From CAYZXU01 sp964482535 (lineage in GTDB: Bacteria; Desulfobacterota; Desulfobacteria; Desulfobacterales; BuS5), in the NCBI GenBank assembly GCA_964482535.1, contig CAYZXU010000133.1:1-5998 (forward strand): a stretch of 5,998 nucleotides of DNA, given 5' to 3'. Shown here piece by piece: positions 1-5,459 of the stretch; position 1 is the stretch's first letter; each line of letters opens with the position of its first letter. The position numbers and the translations under genes were made by a program. Below the pieces are notes generated by a model. The model was not told where the DNA came from and ran no database searches. It saw nothing but the letters and a program-made list of their open reading frames with translations.

Positions 1-65
1 AGGGGTATTTCGGCGGCATGAGAGACAACGATGACCTTTATGCATGGGCAAGCTTTTCATGGTAA
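1..65 (+). CDS. C-terminal fragment of an upstream gene, possible outer-membrane beta-barrel (DUF1302-like)
   Basis: Only the end of this gene is in the window. The open frame runs from position 3 to a TAA at 63-65 and gives about 20 residues ending in ...YAWASFSW. A final aromatic residue preceded by alternating aromatic and polar residues is typical of the last beta-strand of outer-membrane barrel proteins, which the BAM machinery recognises. The next gene is a DUF1329 protein, and DUF1302 (a predicted barrel family) is commonly encoded directly beside DUF1329, so a DUF1302 protein is my best guess. This rests on neighbourhood and a 20-residue tail only. A chance open frame at the window edge cannot be excluded. 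Confidence 0.45.
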   Translation, partial: GYFGGMRDNDDLYAWASFSW

Positions 66-87
66 TTTAAGTGTAAATGTTTAGCTG

Positions 88-128
88 CCGGTTTTAATCA
101 ATAAAATTGTTTCATTGATTTCAACCGG
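88..128 (+). terminator. Imperfect hairpin, possible weak terminator after the upstream gene
   Basis: CCGGTTTTAATCAAT (88-102) and ATTGATTTCAACCGG (114-128) form a 15-position stem with two mismatches and an 11-nt loop, starting 22 nt after the stop codon at 63-65. What follows is TTTAATTAATC rather than a clean run of T, so it is a poor intrinsic terminator by itself. It could instead protect the 3' end of the upstream message or be a processing site between the two genes. Confidence 0.35.
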
Positions 129-144
129 TTTAATTAATCAGGAA

Positions 145-221
145 ATGTTTTGAAAAAATGTCTTAAAGTATGTTTTAGAAAAATGTCTTAAAGTATGTTT
201 TAGAAAAATGTTTTGAAAGGG
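145..221 (+). repeat. Six tandem ~12.5-nt repeats in the leader of the DUF1329 gene
   Basis: Six units follow one another: ATGTTTTGAAAAA (145-157), ATGTCTTAAAGT (158-169), ATGTTTTAGAAAA (170-182), ATGTCTTAAAGT (183-194), ATGTTTTAGAAAA (195-207) and ATGTTTTGAAAGGG (208-221). The middle four make two perfect copies of a 25-bp unit (158-182 and 183-207). The outer two are a related variant. The array ends within the purine-rich stretch before the ATG at 234, so its last unit contributes AAAGGG next to the ribosome-binding region. Copy-number change here would alter spacing upstream of the gene. No transcription-factor site is recognised. Confidence 0.85.
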
Positions 222-233
222 TAGGTAAGAATT

Positions 234-1451
234 ATGAGATGTACCAGAAGTATTTTTTTTGCAGCAGTTTTAACTGCATTATGTTTTACAGTAGTTTCTT
301 TGCCAGGCACTTCCGTGGTTTGTGCGGATGAAATGGGAAAGCTGATTAAGATTATAGACAAAAACAACGTTGATGAAATAAAGGATGCTCTCTCTGTATC
401 CCATTATGTAAGAATTTCAGAGTGGGGACAGAAGGTAAGAATAACCGAACCCAAACCAAATAACCATAAGCCTTCGGATACATACATAGCTGCAACAGAG
501 CAGAATAAAAAGGTTACGGTAGTTATGCATCCAAAAGATGGGCTGCTCAACTACAACGATCACGGTGGATGCCCGTTTCCTGATCCAAAAACAGGAATTG
601 AGGTTCAGTGGAACTGTGAGAAGAGCTATAAAGGAGACGACTTTTTCTATCCATACATAGGTCATTTTATGGGGCCAAGGGGTGATGAAAGAGCTATCGG
701 AGGAGTATGGGCTGTTATTAAATGGGTTGGCAGAAGCGACCTTGAGCCAATAGGGTCATTTGAACCCAATCCCAAGGGTATTGAACACAAGGATCAGGTT
801 TACCAGACCTATCCTTTTGAGCTTAAAGGCACGGCTGTTTTAACCGTGAGATATCTTGACCCTGACAAGGCAGACGATATGTGGATTTATGTTGCCAGTC
901 TTAGAAGGATCAGACGTATGTCAACTGCCCAGAGGTGTGATACATATATAGGATCTGATTTTATTTATGACGACTTCAGGGGCGCTGCATGGAAGGTTGA
1001 GTCTGCTGACTACAAGCTGCTGGGCAAAAAGGATATGTGGATGGCTATGAACCAGACTGAAGATCTGAAATATAATAAGGGTACTAAATACCCCCAGAGG
1101 ACAAACGAGATTCTGGAAAAAAGGCCTGTTTATATTAATGAGGTTAAACACCATAATCCATCATATATTTACGGAAAACGTATAGTATATTATGATGCAC
1201 AAACATATATGCCTGTTCTGACAGATGTATATGACATTAAGGGCGAATTCTGGAAATGTATTCATTATCCACAGAATCTTAAGTCAACTTATGTCGATAC
1301 AATTTCGTTTGATGTTTACGATATGCAGGCAAGGTGTTCAACACTTCTTAACTTTAAGGACCCTGTGACAGGGGGGGGCGGGCTTGTTATTAACAAGAAC
1401 CAGGACCCTGAAATCTACACCACAGCATATCTGAAAAAACTGGGGAGATAA
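234..1451 (+). CDS. DUF1329 family exported protein (outer-membrane-associated, LolA/LolB-like)
   Basis: The protein is 405 residues. Residues 1-31 form a signal peptide: Arg at 2 and 5, hydrophobic 7-23, probable signal peptidase I cleavage after Val-Cys-Ala31. No lipobox is seen, so it is probably a soluble periplasmic or peripherally attached protein. DUF1329 hallmarks are GGCPFPDP at 111-118, the core YLDP...DDMWIYVASLRRIRR at 207-228, STAQRCDTYIGSDFIYDDF at 230-248, and a C-terminal YDAQTYMPVLTDVYDIKGEFW at 320-340. The length is near the usual one for the family. Relatives are often annotated as outer-membrane lipoprotein-sorting proteins because of a LolA/LolB-type fold, and they usually neighbour DUF1302 barrels and RND/MMPL exporters. 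The true substrate is unknown, and a role in lipid or hydrophobic-compound traffic is inference. The start at 234 gives the signal peptide directly, with AGGT at 223-226 as a modest ribosome site. A run of eight G lies at 1371-1378 in codons ~380-382. Confidence 0.9.
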   Translation: MRCTRSIFFAAVLTALCFTVVSLPGTSVVCADEMGKLIKIIDKNNVDEIKDALSVSHYVRISEWGQKVRITEPKPNNHKPSDTYIAATEQNKKVTVVMHPKDGLLNYNDHGGCPFPDPKTGIEVQWNCEKSYKGDDFFYPYIGHFMGPRGDERAIGGVWAVIKWVGRSDLEPIGSFEPNPKGIEHKDQVYQTYPFELKGTAVLTVRYLDPDKADDMWIYVASLRRIRRMSTAQRCDTYIGSDFIYDDFRGAAWKVESADYKLLGKKDMWMAMNQTEDLKYNKGTKYPQRTNEILEKRPVYINEVKHHNPSYIYGKRIVYYDAQTYMPVLTDVYDIKGEFWKCIHYPQNLKSTYVDTISFDVYDMQARCSTLLNFKDPVTGGGGLVINKNQDPEIYTTAYLKKLGR

Positions 1452-1493
1452 AAAAATATAATTAAGCTGTTTAAGCTTTATTAAAAGTGTGTT

Positions 1494-1535
1494 AAAGGGG
1501 GGATAAATTTTTTATTCCCCCTTTTTTATTTTTTT
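1494..1535 (+). terminator. Strong intrinsic terminator between the DUF1329 gene and the ABC operon
   Basis: AAAGGGGGGATAAA (1494-1507) pairs with TTTATTCCCCCTTT (1511-1524) in a 14-bp stem with one G-U pair (1502/1516) and a TTT loop. T-rich sequence continues to 1535, broken by one A at 1528. The A-rich left foot and T-rich right side also allow some function on the minus strand. The T tract ends only 15 nt before the permease ATG at 1551 and touches its ribosome-binding site (AAAAGGA, 1536-1542). Any promoter for the operon must therefore lie upstream of the hairpin or within it, unless transcripts are nearly leaderless. Confidence 0.88.
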
Positions 1536-1550
1536 AAAAGGATTGATGAT

Positions 1551-2291
1551 ATGAATCTGTGGATTATTTTAAAAAAAGAGCTTAGGTCATATTTTAGCTC
1601 ATGGATAGCCTATGTGCTTTTTTCAGTATTTCTGGCCATGTCAGGGTATTTTTTTTATACAGACTTTGTCTATTTTACCATGTGGCAGGGTTCGGATATT
1701 CAGATTGGAATGTGGCAGTTCTTTTTCCATGATATAAGATTTATCATGCTTTTAATGATTCCTGTTTTAACAATGGGGCTTTTTGCAGAAGAGAAAAAAT
1801 CCGGTACGGTTGAGCTCCTTTTCACCTTTCCTTTAAAAGATAGAGATATTTTGATGGGAAAATTTTTATCATCTCTTTTTATATTTTTTCTCATGCTTTT
1901 TTTTACCATAATATACCCGATTGTATTAAATCATATCCATTCAATTGATTTTGTCCCTGTGGCAGCAGGCTATCTCGGGCTTTTTTTAATGGGTGCAGCC
2001 TTTATTTCCGTTGGTATTCTTGTCTCTTCAATCACTGAAAATCAGATTATTGCCGCCTTTGTCACATTCGTCTGCCTTCTGTTTTTCTGGACTGTGGGCT
2101 GGAACGAGGGGGTTGGAGGAGAAGCTATAACAAAATTGACAATGGCAATATCTTTTTTTGACCATTTTTACGGCTTTGCCAGGGGGATAATAGAGATAAA
2201 GGATGTCGTTTTTAACATTTCTTTTACTCTGTTTTTTCTTTTTCTTACAATAAAATCTCTGGAATCGAGAAAATGGAAGGGGGTAAAATAG
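1551..2291 (+). CDS. ABC-2 type transporter permease (GldF/NosY-like)
   Basis: This 246-residue membrane protein is the expected permease of the ABC transporter encoded by the operon. About six hydrophobic segments are visible: roughly residues 19-41, 60-78, 106-128, 139-159, 165-183 and 217-235. The cytoplasmic motif FAEEKKSGTVELL (78-90), followed by PLKDRDILMGKF (94-105), is the characteristic loop of the ABC-2 permease group containing GldF and NosY; it couples to the ATPase. The N-terminal amphipathic stretch (WIILKKELRSYF) is also typical. The length is normal for a half-transporter, so a homodimer is likely. The start at 1551 has AAAAGGA eight nt upstream. The stop TAG at 2289-2291 abuts the next ATG with no gap. 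In gliding Bacteroidetes GldF works with GldA and GldG, but homologues are widespread in non-gliding bacteria and their substrate is generally unknown. Confidence 0.9.
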   Translation: MNLWIILKKELRSYFSSWIAYVLFSVFLAMSGYFFYTDFVYFTMWQGSDIQIGMWQFFFHDIRFIMLLMIPVLTMGLFAEEKKSGTVELLFTFPLKDRDILMGKFLSSLFIFFLMLFFTIIYPIVLNHIHSIDFVPVAAGYLGLFLMGAAFISVGILVSSITENQIIAAFVTFVCLLFFWTVGWNEGVGGEAITKLTMAISFFDHFYGFARGIIEIKDVVFNISFTLFFLFLTIKSLESRKWKGVK

Positions 2292-3677
2292 ATGACTGCT
2301 CCTTCTGTAAACAAGTCAGGGAAATATCATATATATATGTTTTTAGAGGTTTTAATTTTTCTTTTGATAATTATTTTTATAAATATTATTGCCGTTAAAT
2401 ATAATCGAATTTTTGATTTAACTCCTGAAAAAAAATATACCCTGTCTGACCAGACAAAACAGATCCTTAAAGGATTGGATAAAAAAGTTCAAATTACGGT
2501 ATTTTATAAAAAGGGTGACAGGGAGGAGTATGAAGATCAGCTCCGCCGCTTTTCATACGAAAACTCAAACATAAGCTACAGGGCGTTAAATCTTGATAGA
2601 AATCCTGTAAAAGCGAAAAATTATGGAGTGTCAGGTTATGGAGAGGCAGTTGTGGAAAGCGGGGGAAAAAGAAAAAAAATCAGTTATCCTGATGAAGGAG
2701 CAGTGATTAACGCTCTTTTGCATGTAACAGCCGATAAGGAAAAAGTAATATATTTTTTAACCGGTCACGGTGAAAAAAATCCTGCTGATACTGACGAAAA
2801 GGACGGCTGCGACACATTTGCCAGGGCCCTTGAGCATGAAAATTACGAGGTAAAACCTCTTTCTCTTTTAAGGGCAAAAAAAGTTCCCCCTGAGGCTGCT
2901 GTTTTGATTATAAGCGCCCCCCAAAAGGAGTATTTAGAGCTGGAATTAAAAAAAATATCCGACTATTTAACACAGGGCGGAAAAATTTTATGCATGATTG
3001 AACCCTACACAGTTCCGAAGCTTGTGGATTTTTTCAAGAAATACGGAGTGTTTTTTGGAGATGACATTATCGTTGACAAGGGAAGCAGCCCTATGGGAGG
3101 GGATTATTTTTCACCGGTGGCGCCTCTGTTTAGCAAGAAGCATACTATTACAAAAAGACTCAATGCTGAAGTGATTTTTCACCTTGCAAGATCGGTTGAA
3201 GTGGGAGACTCTTATTATAAAGGAGTCTCAGGATCTTCAATAATCAGGACAGACCCTGAGAGCTGGGCCGAGACAAACAGGGAAAGCGTTGACAAGGGGA
3301 AGGTTGGTTTTAACAAAAGAGTGGATAAAAAAGGACCTGTTTCTGTGGGAATAGCCGTTAACGCCATTGAAAAGGAGAATAAAACAGAGATGGTCAAATG
3401 GGCAATATGTGCGTTTGGCGATTCCGATATTGCGTCAAACGGTTATTTTGATGTGGCCGGCAACAGCGACCTTGTATTAAATTCGGTTTCCTGGCTTGCC
3501 CGTGAGGAGAACCTTATTTCAATTAGATCAAAGAGAAAAAAACAGACCCCTGCATCGCCTTACAGTCTCACTGACAGGCAGGGCAGTAATCTATTCTGGT
3601 TTGTTGTGGTTGTTGTGCCGGCACTTTTTTGTGTCATTGGGGTATTGGTGTTTTTCAGAAGGAGACTGAAAGGGTGA
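2292..3677 (+). CDS. GldG-like ABC transporter auxiliary protein
   Basis: The protein is 461 residues. One transmembrane helix near the N-terminus (residues 16-35) is followed by RIFDLTPEKKYTLSDQT (39-55), a block typical of GldG-type auxiliary proteins. Then come a large extracytoplasmic region and a second helix (434-455) ending in a basic FFRRRLKG tail. Other family features are VIYFLTGHGE (152-161), the PVKAKNYGVSGYGEAVV block (105-121), LTQGGKILCMIEP (226-238) and FGDSDIASN (375-383). The layout is that of a membrane-anchored periplasmic domain held by both ends, working beside the permease. The ATG directly follows the permease stop, with GGAAGGGGG at 2275-2283 as a strong ribosome site, and the 3' end overlaps the next gene by 4 nt. 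GldG in gliding bacteria belongs to an ABC transporter required for motility; nothing here points to gliding specifically. Confidence 0.9.
   Translation: MTAPSVNKSGKYHIYMFLEVLIFLLIIIFINIIAVKYNRIFDLTPEKKYTLSDQTKQILKGLDKKVQITVFYKKGDREEYEDQLRRFSYENSNISYRALNLDRNPVKAKNYGVSGYGEAVVESGGKRKKISYPDEGAVINALLHVTADKEKVIYFLTGHGEKNPADTDEKDGCDTFARALEHENYEVKPLSLLRAKKVPPEAAVLIISAPQKEYLELELKKISDYLTQGGKILCMIEPYTVPKLVDFFKKYGVFFGDDIIVDKGSSPMGGDYFSPVAPLFSKKHTITKRLNAEVIFHLARSVEVGDSYYKGVSGSSIIRTDPESWAETNRESVDKGKVGFNKRVDKKGPVSVGIAVNAIEKENKTEMVKWAICAFGDSDIASNGYFDVAGNSDLVLNSVSWLAREENLISIRSKRKKQTPASPYSLTDRQGSNLFWFVVVVVPALFCVIGVLVFFRRRLKG
3658..3664 (+). promoter_or_regulatory. Ribosome-binding site that fixes a GTG start for the DUF4340 gene
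   Basis: GAAGGAG at 3658-3664 lies 9 nt before GTG at 3674-3676. That GTG overlaps the upstream stop as GTGA. The in-frame ATG at 3629 lies inside the GldG-like gene, would add 15 residues (MCHWGIGVFQKETER) with no membrane-anchor character, and lacks a comparable site. The GTG start is therefore preferred. Confidence 0.8.
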
Positions 3678-4201
3678 ATAAGGGGCGTATAGTTTTTATG
3701 ACAATAGTTCTTGTTTGTCTGGTCGGAGTTCTTGTTTTTTCCATTAATTCTGAAAAAGAAAAACCGGATTTACAAAGCGACTTAAAAAGGGTGTTTCTAT
3801 TTAGTCAGTCTGATGTCGTAGAAATCAGCAGGGTTATAAATGAAAAACGCCTGCTTTTAAAAAAGGATGGTAATAAGGGATGGGTAATTACAAGTCCTGT
3901 TGCAGATAGAGCTGATGAGCAGGCTGTTGAGGATTATGTTAACAGCTTTGCGGAAATGATAGAAGTAAGAGTGGTGGATAACAATCCTGGGGATCTTTCA
4001 ATTTATGGTCTTGATAATCCAATTGAAGTCGCCATGGGTTTGAGTGATAAACAATCTTTCCATTTGCTTCTTGGGGATGAAACCCCCACCCATGCTTCAA
4101 GTTATGCAAAAATTAAAGATCTCCCATGTGTATTTCTTTTGGGAAACTATTACAGGATGAAACTTCTCGTAAATCTCGATTATTTCAGGAGGGGCAATTG
4201 A
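3674..4201 (+). CDS. Short DUF4340 domain protein, membrane-anchored
   Basis: From the GTG start the product is 175 residues. Residues 5-24 form one transmembrane anchor right after a short basic N-terminus, which puts the rest outside the inner membrane. The remainder matches a single DUF4340 unit: LLLKKDGNKGWVITSPVADRA (60-80), then EQAVEDYVNSFAEM (82-95), IYGLDNP (110-116), LLLGDETP (131-138), SYAKIKDLPCVFLLG (143-157) and a closing NLDYFRR (167-173). DUF4340 proteins in Gld-like operons are usually much longer, often around 300 residues or more with repeated units, so this is a minimal version. It does not look like a frameshift relic: the stop overlaps a well-formed start for the next gene and I see no continuation. 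Its function is unknown. By context it is an accessory to the ABC complex. Confidence 0.82.
   Translation: MNKGRIVFMTIVLVCLVGVLVFSINSEKEKPDLQSDLKRVFLFSQSDVVEISRVINEKRLLLKKDGNKGWVITSPVADRADEQAVEDYVNSFAEMIEVRVVDNNPGDLSIYGLDNPIEVAMGLSDKQSFHLLLGDETPTHASSYAKIKDLPCVFLLGNYYRMKLLVNLDYFRRGN
4187..4194 (+). promoter_or_regulatory. Ribosome-binding site that fixes a TTG start for the ABC ATPase
   Basis: AGGAGGGG at 4187-4194 precedes TTG at 4198-4200, which overlaps the upstream stop as TTGA. Counted from the AGGAG core the spacer is 6 nt. Starting here gives (M)IEVKGLTKYFG, the standard opening of this ATPase family. The longer in-frame ATG at 4126 would add 24 residues encoded entirely inside the DUF4340 gene and unlike any ABC N-terminus. 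Confidence 0.85.
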
Positions 4202-5133
4202 TAGAGGTTAAGGGTTTGACAAAATATTTTGGAGAGACCCCTGCAGTAAAGAATGTTTCATTTGAGGTGGGGAAAGGCGAGATTGCAGGTTTTCTGGGTC
4301 CCAACGGAGCAGGTAAAACCACAACCATGCGTATGCTTGCGTGCTATTTTCCTCCAACCAGCGGAACTGCAAGGGTGGCAGGATATGATGTTTTTAAGGA
4401 TTCACTGAATGTTCGCCGGAAGATAGGGTATTTTATTGAGAAAGCACCCCTTTACACAGATATGACCGTGGAAAATTTTCTTGGCTTTGTGGCTGATGTA
4501 AGGGGGGTATCAAAGGGAGAGAAAAAAAAGAGGATCGGGAAGGTCATGGAAGACTGTGGAATAAGTAATGTATCTCACAGGCTTATTAATAATCTGTCCA
4601 GGGGCTACAGGCAGAGAGTATCCCTTGCCCAGAACCTTGTGCATGACCCTGAAGTTCTTATCCTTGATGAACCAACAATCGGCCTTGATCCTGGACAGGT
4701 GGCAGATGTCCGGAAGCTCATTAAAAACATAGGCACTGAAAGAACTGTATTTCTAAGCACTCATATTCTCCATGACGTGAGCATGGTTTGCACCAAGGTG
4801 ATTATAATCAATCAGGGGGAAATCATAGCAGTGGATACCCCGGAAAATCTCAACACCAGGATTCAGGGCGTGGGAAGAACCCGTGTCCGCATAGATGGTG
4901 CTCCTGACAAGGTTGTTCAGCAGCTATCTGATATACCCGGTGTTTTAAATGTTAAAAGAGAAGAAACACATTCAGACAAATCAATATTTTATACTGTTGA
5001 ATCAAAAAAAGATGCGGATATTGCAAGGGATATTACATCTGTTGTTTTTAAAAACAGTTGGGGTCTCCTTGAAATAAAGCCTGTCAAGATGAGCCTTGAA
5101 GAAATATTTTTAACAATTATTAAAAGCAGTTAA
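4198..5133 (+). CDS. ABC transporter ATP-binding protein (GldA-like, ABC-2 export class)
   Basis: From the TTG start the product is 311 residues, the energy-coupling subunit for the permease encoded upstream. All nucleotide-binding elements are present: Walker A GPNGAGKTT (34-42, Lys40), Q-loop region IGYFIEKAPLY (76-86), signature LSRGYRQRV (133-141), Walker B VLILDEP (153-159, catalytic Glu158), D-loop GLDP (162-165) and switch His189 in LSTHIL. The signature form LSRGYRQR and the Glu in place of Gln in the Q-loop are usual for this export class; GYFIE replaces the commoner GYLPE. Residues ~220-311 form a C-terminal extension (VRIDGAP...LSDIPGVLNVK...) like that of other ABC-2 ATPases, possibly regulatory. 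The gene overlaps the DUF4340 gene by 4 nt and is last in the operon, whereas in many Gld-like operons the ATPase is first. Confidence 0.93.
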   Translation: MIEVKGLTKYFGETPAVKNVSFEVGKGEIAGFLGPNGAGKTTTMRMLACYFPPTSGTARVAGYDVFKDSLNVRRKIGYFIEKAPLYTDMTVENFLGFVADVRGVSKGEKKKRIGKVMEDCGISNVSHRLINNLSRGYRQRVSLAQNLVHDPEVLILDEPTIGLDPGQVADVRKLIKNIGTERTVFLSTHILHDVSMVCTKVIIINQGEIIAVDTPENLNTRIQGVGRTRVRIDGAPDKVVQQLSDIPGVLNVKREETHSDKSIFYTVESKKDADIARDITSVVFKNSWGLLEIKPVKMSLEEIFLTIIKSS

Positions 5134-5155
5134 CGGAATCATTGAAATCACCACC

Positions 5156-5181
5156 GTAGGGGCGGATTCCATATCCGCCCC
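5156..5181 (+). repeat. GTAGGGGC-type palindromic repeat, left copy
   Basis: GGGGCGGAT (5159-5167) and ATCCGCCCC (5173-5181) form a perfect 9-bp stem with a 5-nt TCCAT loop, preceded by GTA. It belongs by appearance to the GTAGGGGC...GCCCC class of intergenic palindromes found in many bacteria. It begins 22 nt after the ATPase stop. No T run follows, so it may stabilise the operon's 3' end rather than terminate transcription cleanly. A diverged inverted copy is at 5434-5459. Confidence 0.8.
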
Positions 5182-5237
5182 ATCCATGCCCCCCATATCC
5201 GTCCCATGCCCCATATCTGCCCCATCCATATCCGCCC
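5170..5237 (+). repeat. Degenerate CATATCCGCCC short-repeat tract, C-rich on the plus strand
   Basis: Four copies of CATATC(C/T)G(C/T)CC start at 5170, 5194, 5212 and 5227. They are separated by CATCCATGCCCCC, CATGCCC and CATC, themselves shortened relatives. The first copy is the right arm of the hairpin at 5159-5181, so the tract looks like an expansion of that arm. On the minus strand it contains G runs at 5178-5181, 5189-5194, 5203-5205, 5209-5212 and 5220-5223, with 7, 8, 3 and 7 nt between them. Confidence 0.75.
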
Positions 5238-5250
5238 AAAATGATGCACT

Positions 5251-5311
5251 CGTAAAAAGTCGTCATTCCCGCGTAAAAGTTGTCATTCCCGCGTAAAAGT
5301 TGTCATTCCCG
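5251..5311 (+). repeat. Three tandem ~20-bp repeats inside the left arm of the element
   Basis: Copies at 5251-5271 (21 nt, CGTAAAAAGTCG then TCATTCCCG), 5272-5291 and 5292-5311 (both 20 nt, CGTAAAAGTTG then TCATTCCCG). The second and third are identical, while the first matches the terminal inverted repeat. The right arm has only one unit, so the left arm has been expanded by duplication. There are no spacers between copies, which excludes a CRISPR array. Confidence 0.88.
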
Positions 5312-5324
5312 CGGAGGCGGGAAT
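5305..5324 (+). repeat. Hairpin ATTCCCGC-GGAG-GCGGGAAT
   Basis: A perfect 8-bp stem, 5305-5312 with 5317-5324, and a 4-nt loop GGAG. It is the left internal hairpin of the MITE-like element and follows the tandem 20-bp repeats. In transcripts it would fold strongly, but no T run follows on either side, so terminator function is doubtful. Confidence 0.8.
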
Positions 5325-5359
5325 CCATGTAGTATATAAACCTATTTAAAAAAGACTGG

Positions 5360-5379
5360 ATTCCCATTTTCATGGGAAT
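5360..5379 (+). repeat. Hairpin ATTCCCAT-TTTC-ATGGGAAT
   Basis: A perfect 8-bp stem, 5360-5367 with 5372-5379, and a TTTC loop. It is the right internal hairpin of the element. With its flanks (TGG before, GAC after) it is an imperfect inverted counterpart of the hairpin at 5305-5324. The stem bases differ from the left hairpin in both arms (GC to AT on one side, GC to AT on the other), i.e. paired changes that keep the fold. Confidence 0.8.
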
Positions 5380-5433
5380 GACAGCGCTACAGGCAAGATT
5401 CGACTTTTTACGAGACCATCAAAAATGATACAG

Positions 5434-5459
5434 GGGGCAGAAATGGATTCTGCCCCTAC
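5434..5459 (-). repeat. GTAGGGGC-type palindromic repeat, right inverted copy
   Basis: GGGGCAGAA (5434-5442) and TTCTGCCCC (5448-5456) form a perfect 9-bp stem with a 5-nt ATGGA loop, followed by TAC. Read on the minus strand it is GTAGGGGC then AGAATCCATTTCTGCCCC, the same layout as the copy at 5156-5181 with a few paired substitutions. The pair bounds the whole repeat region. Confidence 0.78.

Larger units (their letters stand above)
5242..5421. mobile_element. MITE-like 180-bp element with 21-bp terminal inverted repeats
   Basis: The left end (5242-5262) and the right end (5401-5421) are inverted copies over 21 bp with two mismatches. The inner 14 bp, CTCGTAAAAAGTCG against CGACTTTTTACGAG, are perfect. 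AAAA flanks both sides (5238-5241 and 5422-5425) and may be a target duplication, but it is too simple to be sure. The element has no open reading frame of note and no transposase, so it would be non-autonomous. Inside are two strong hairpins (5305-5324 and 5360-5379) that are imperfect inverted copies of each other, and a tandem duplication in the left half. The GTCATTCCCGC...GCGGGAATCCA core is of a type commonly dispersed in Desulfobacterota genomes (general knowledge, not searched). Confidence 0.7.

Noticed and set aside
417..665. Minus-strand open frame of 82 codons
   Set aside because: It lies wholly inside the DUF1329 gene, resembles no family I know, and is explained as a shadow of the plus-strand coding sequence.
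921..1154. Minus-strand open frame of 77 codons
   Set aside because: It is inside the DUF1329 gene, opposite its most conserved motifs, with no ribosome site or recognisable product.
1700..1909. Minus-strand open frame of 69 codons
   Set aside because: It is antisense to the permease. Its lysine- and serine-rich product is the expected reverse reading of T-rich membrane-helix codons.
3215..3397. Minus-strand open frame of 60 codons
   Set aside because: It is antisense to the GldG-like gene with no independent support.
3629..3673. Upstream ATG start for the DUF4340 gene
   Set aside because: It would overlap the GldG-like gene by 49 nt and place a non-hydrophobic stretch before the anchor. 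The GTG at 3674 has a good ribosome site and a 4-nt stop/start overlap.
4126..4197. Upstream ATG start for the ABC ATPase
   Set aside because: The extra 24 residues come from a shifted reading of the DUF4340 gene. The TTG at 4198 gives the standard family N-terminus directly after AGGAGGGG.
4187..4201. Frameshift truncating the DUF4340 gene
   Set aside because: The stop sits in a well-formed stop/start overlap with a strong ribosome site, and downstream sequence is fully accounted for by the ATPase, so the short protein appears natural.
5251..5311. CRISPR array
   Set aside because: The ~20-bp units are directly adjacent with no unique spacers, and they belong to the arm of an inverted-repeat element.
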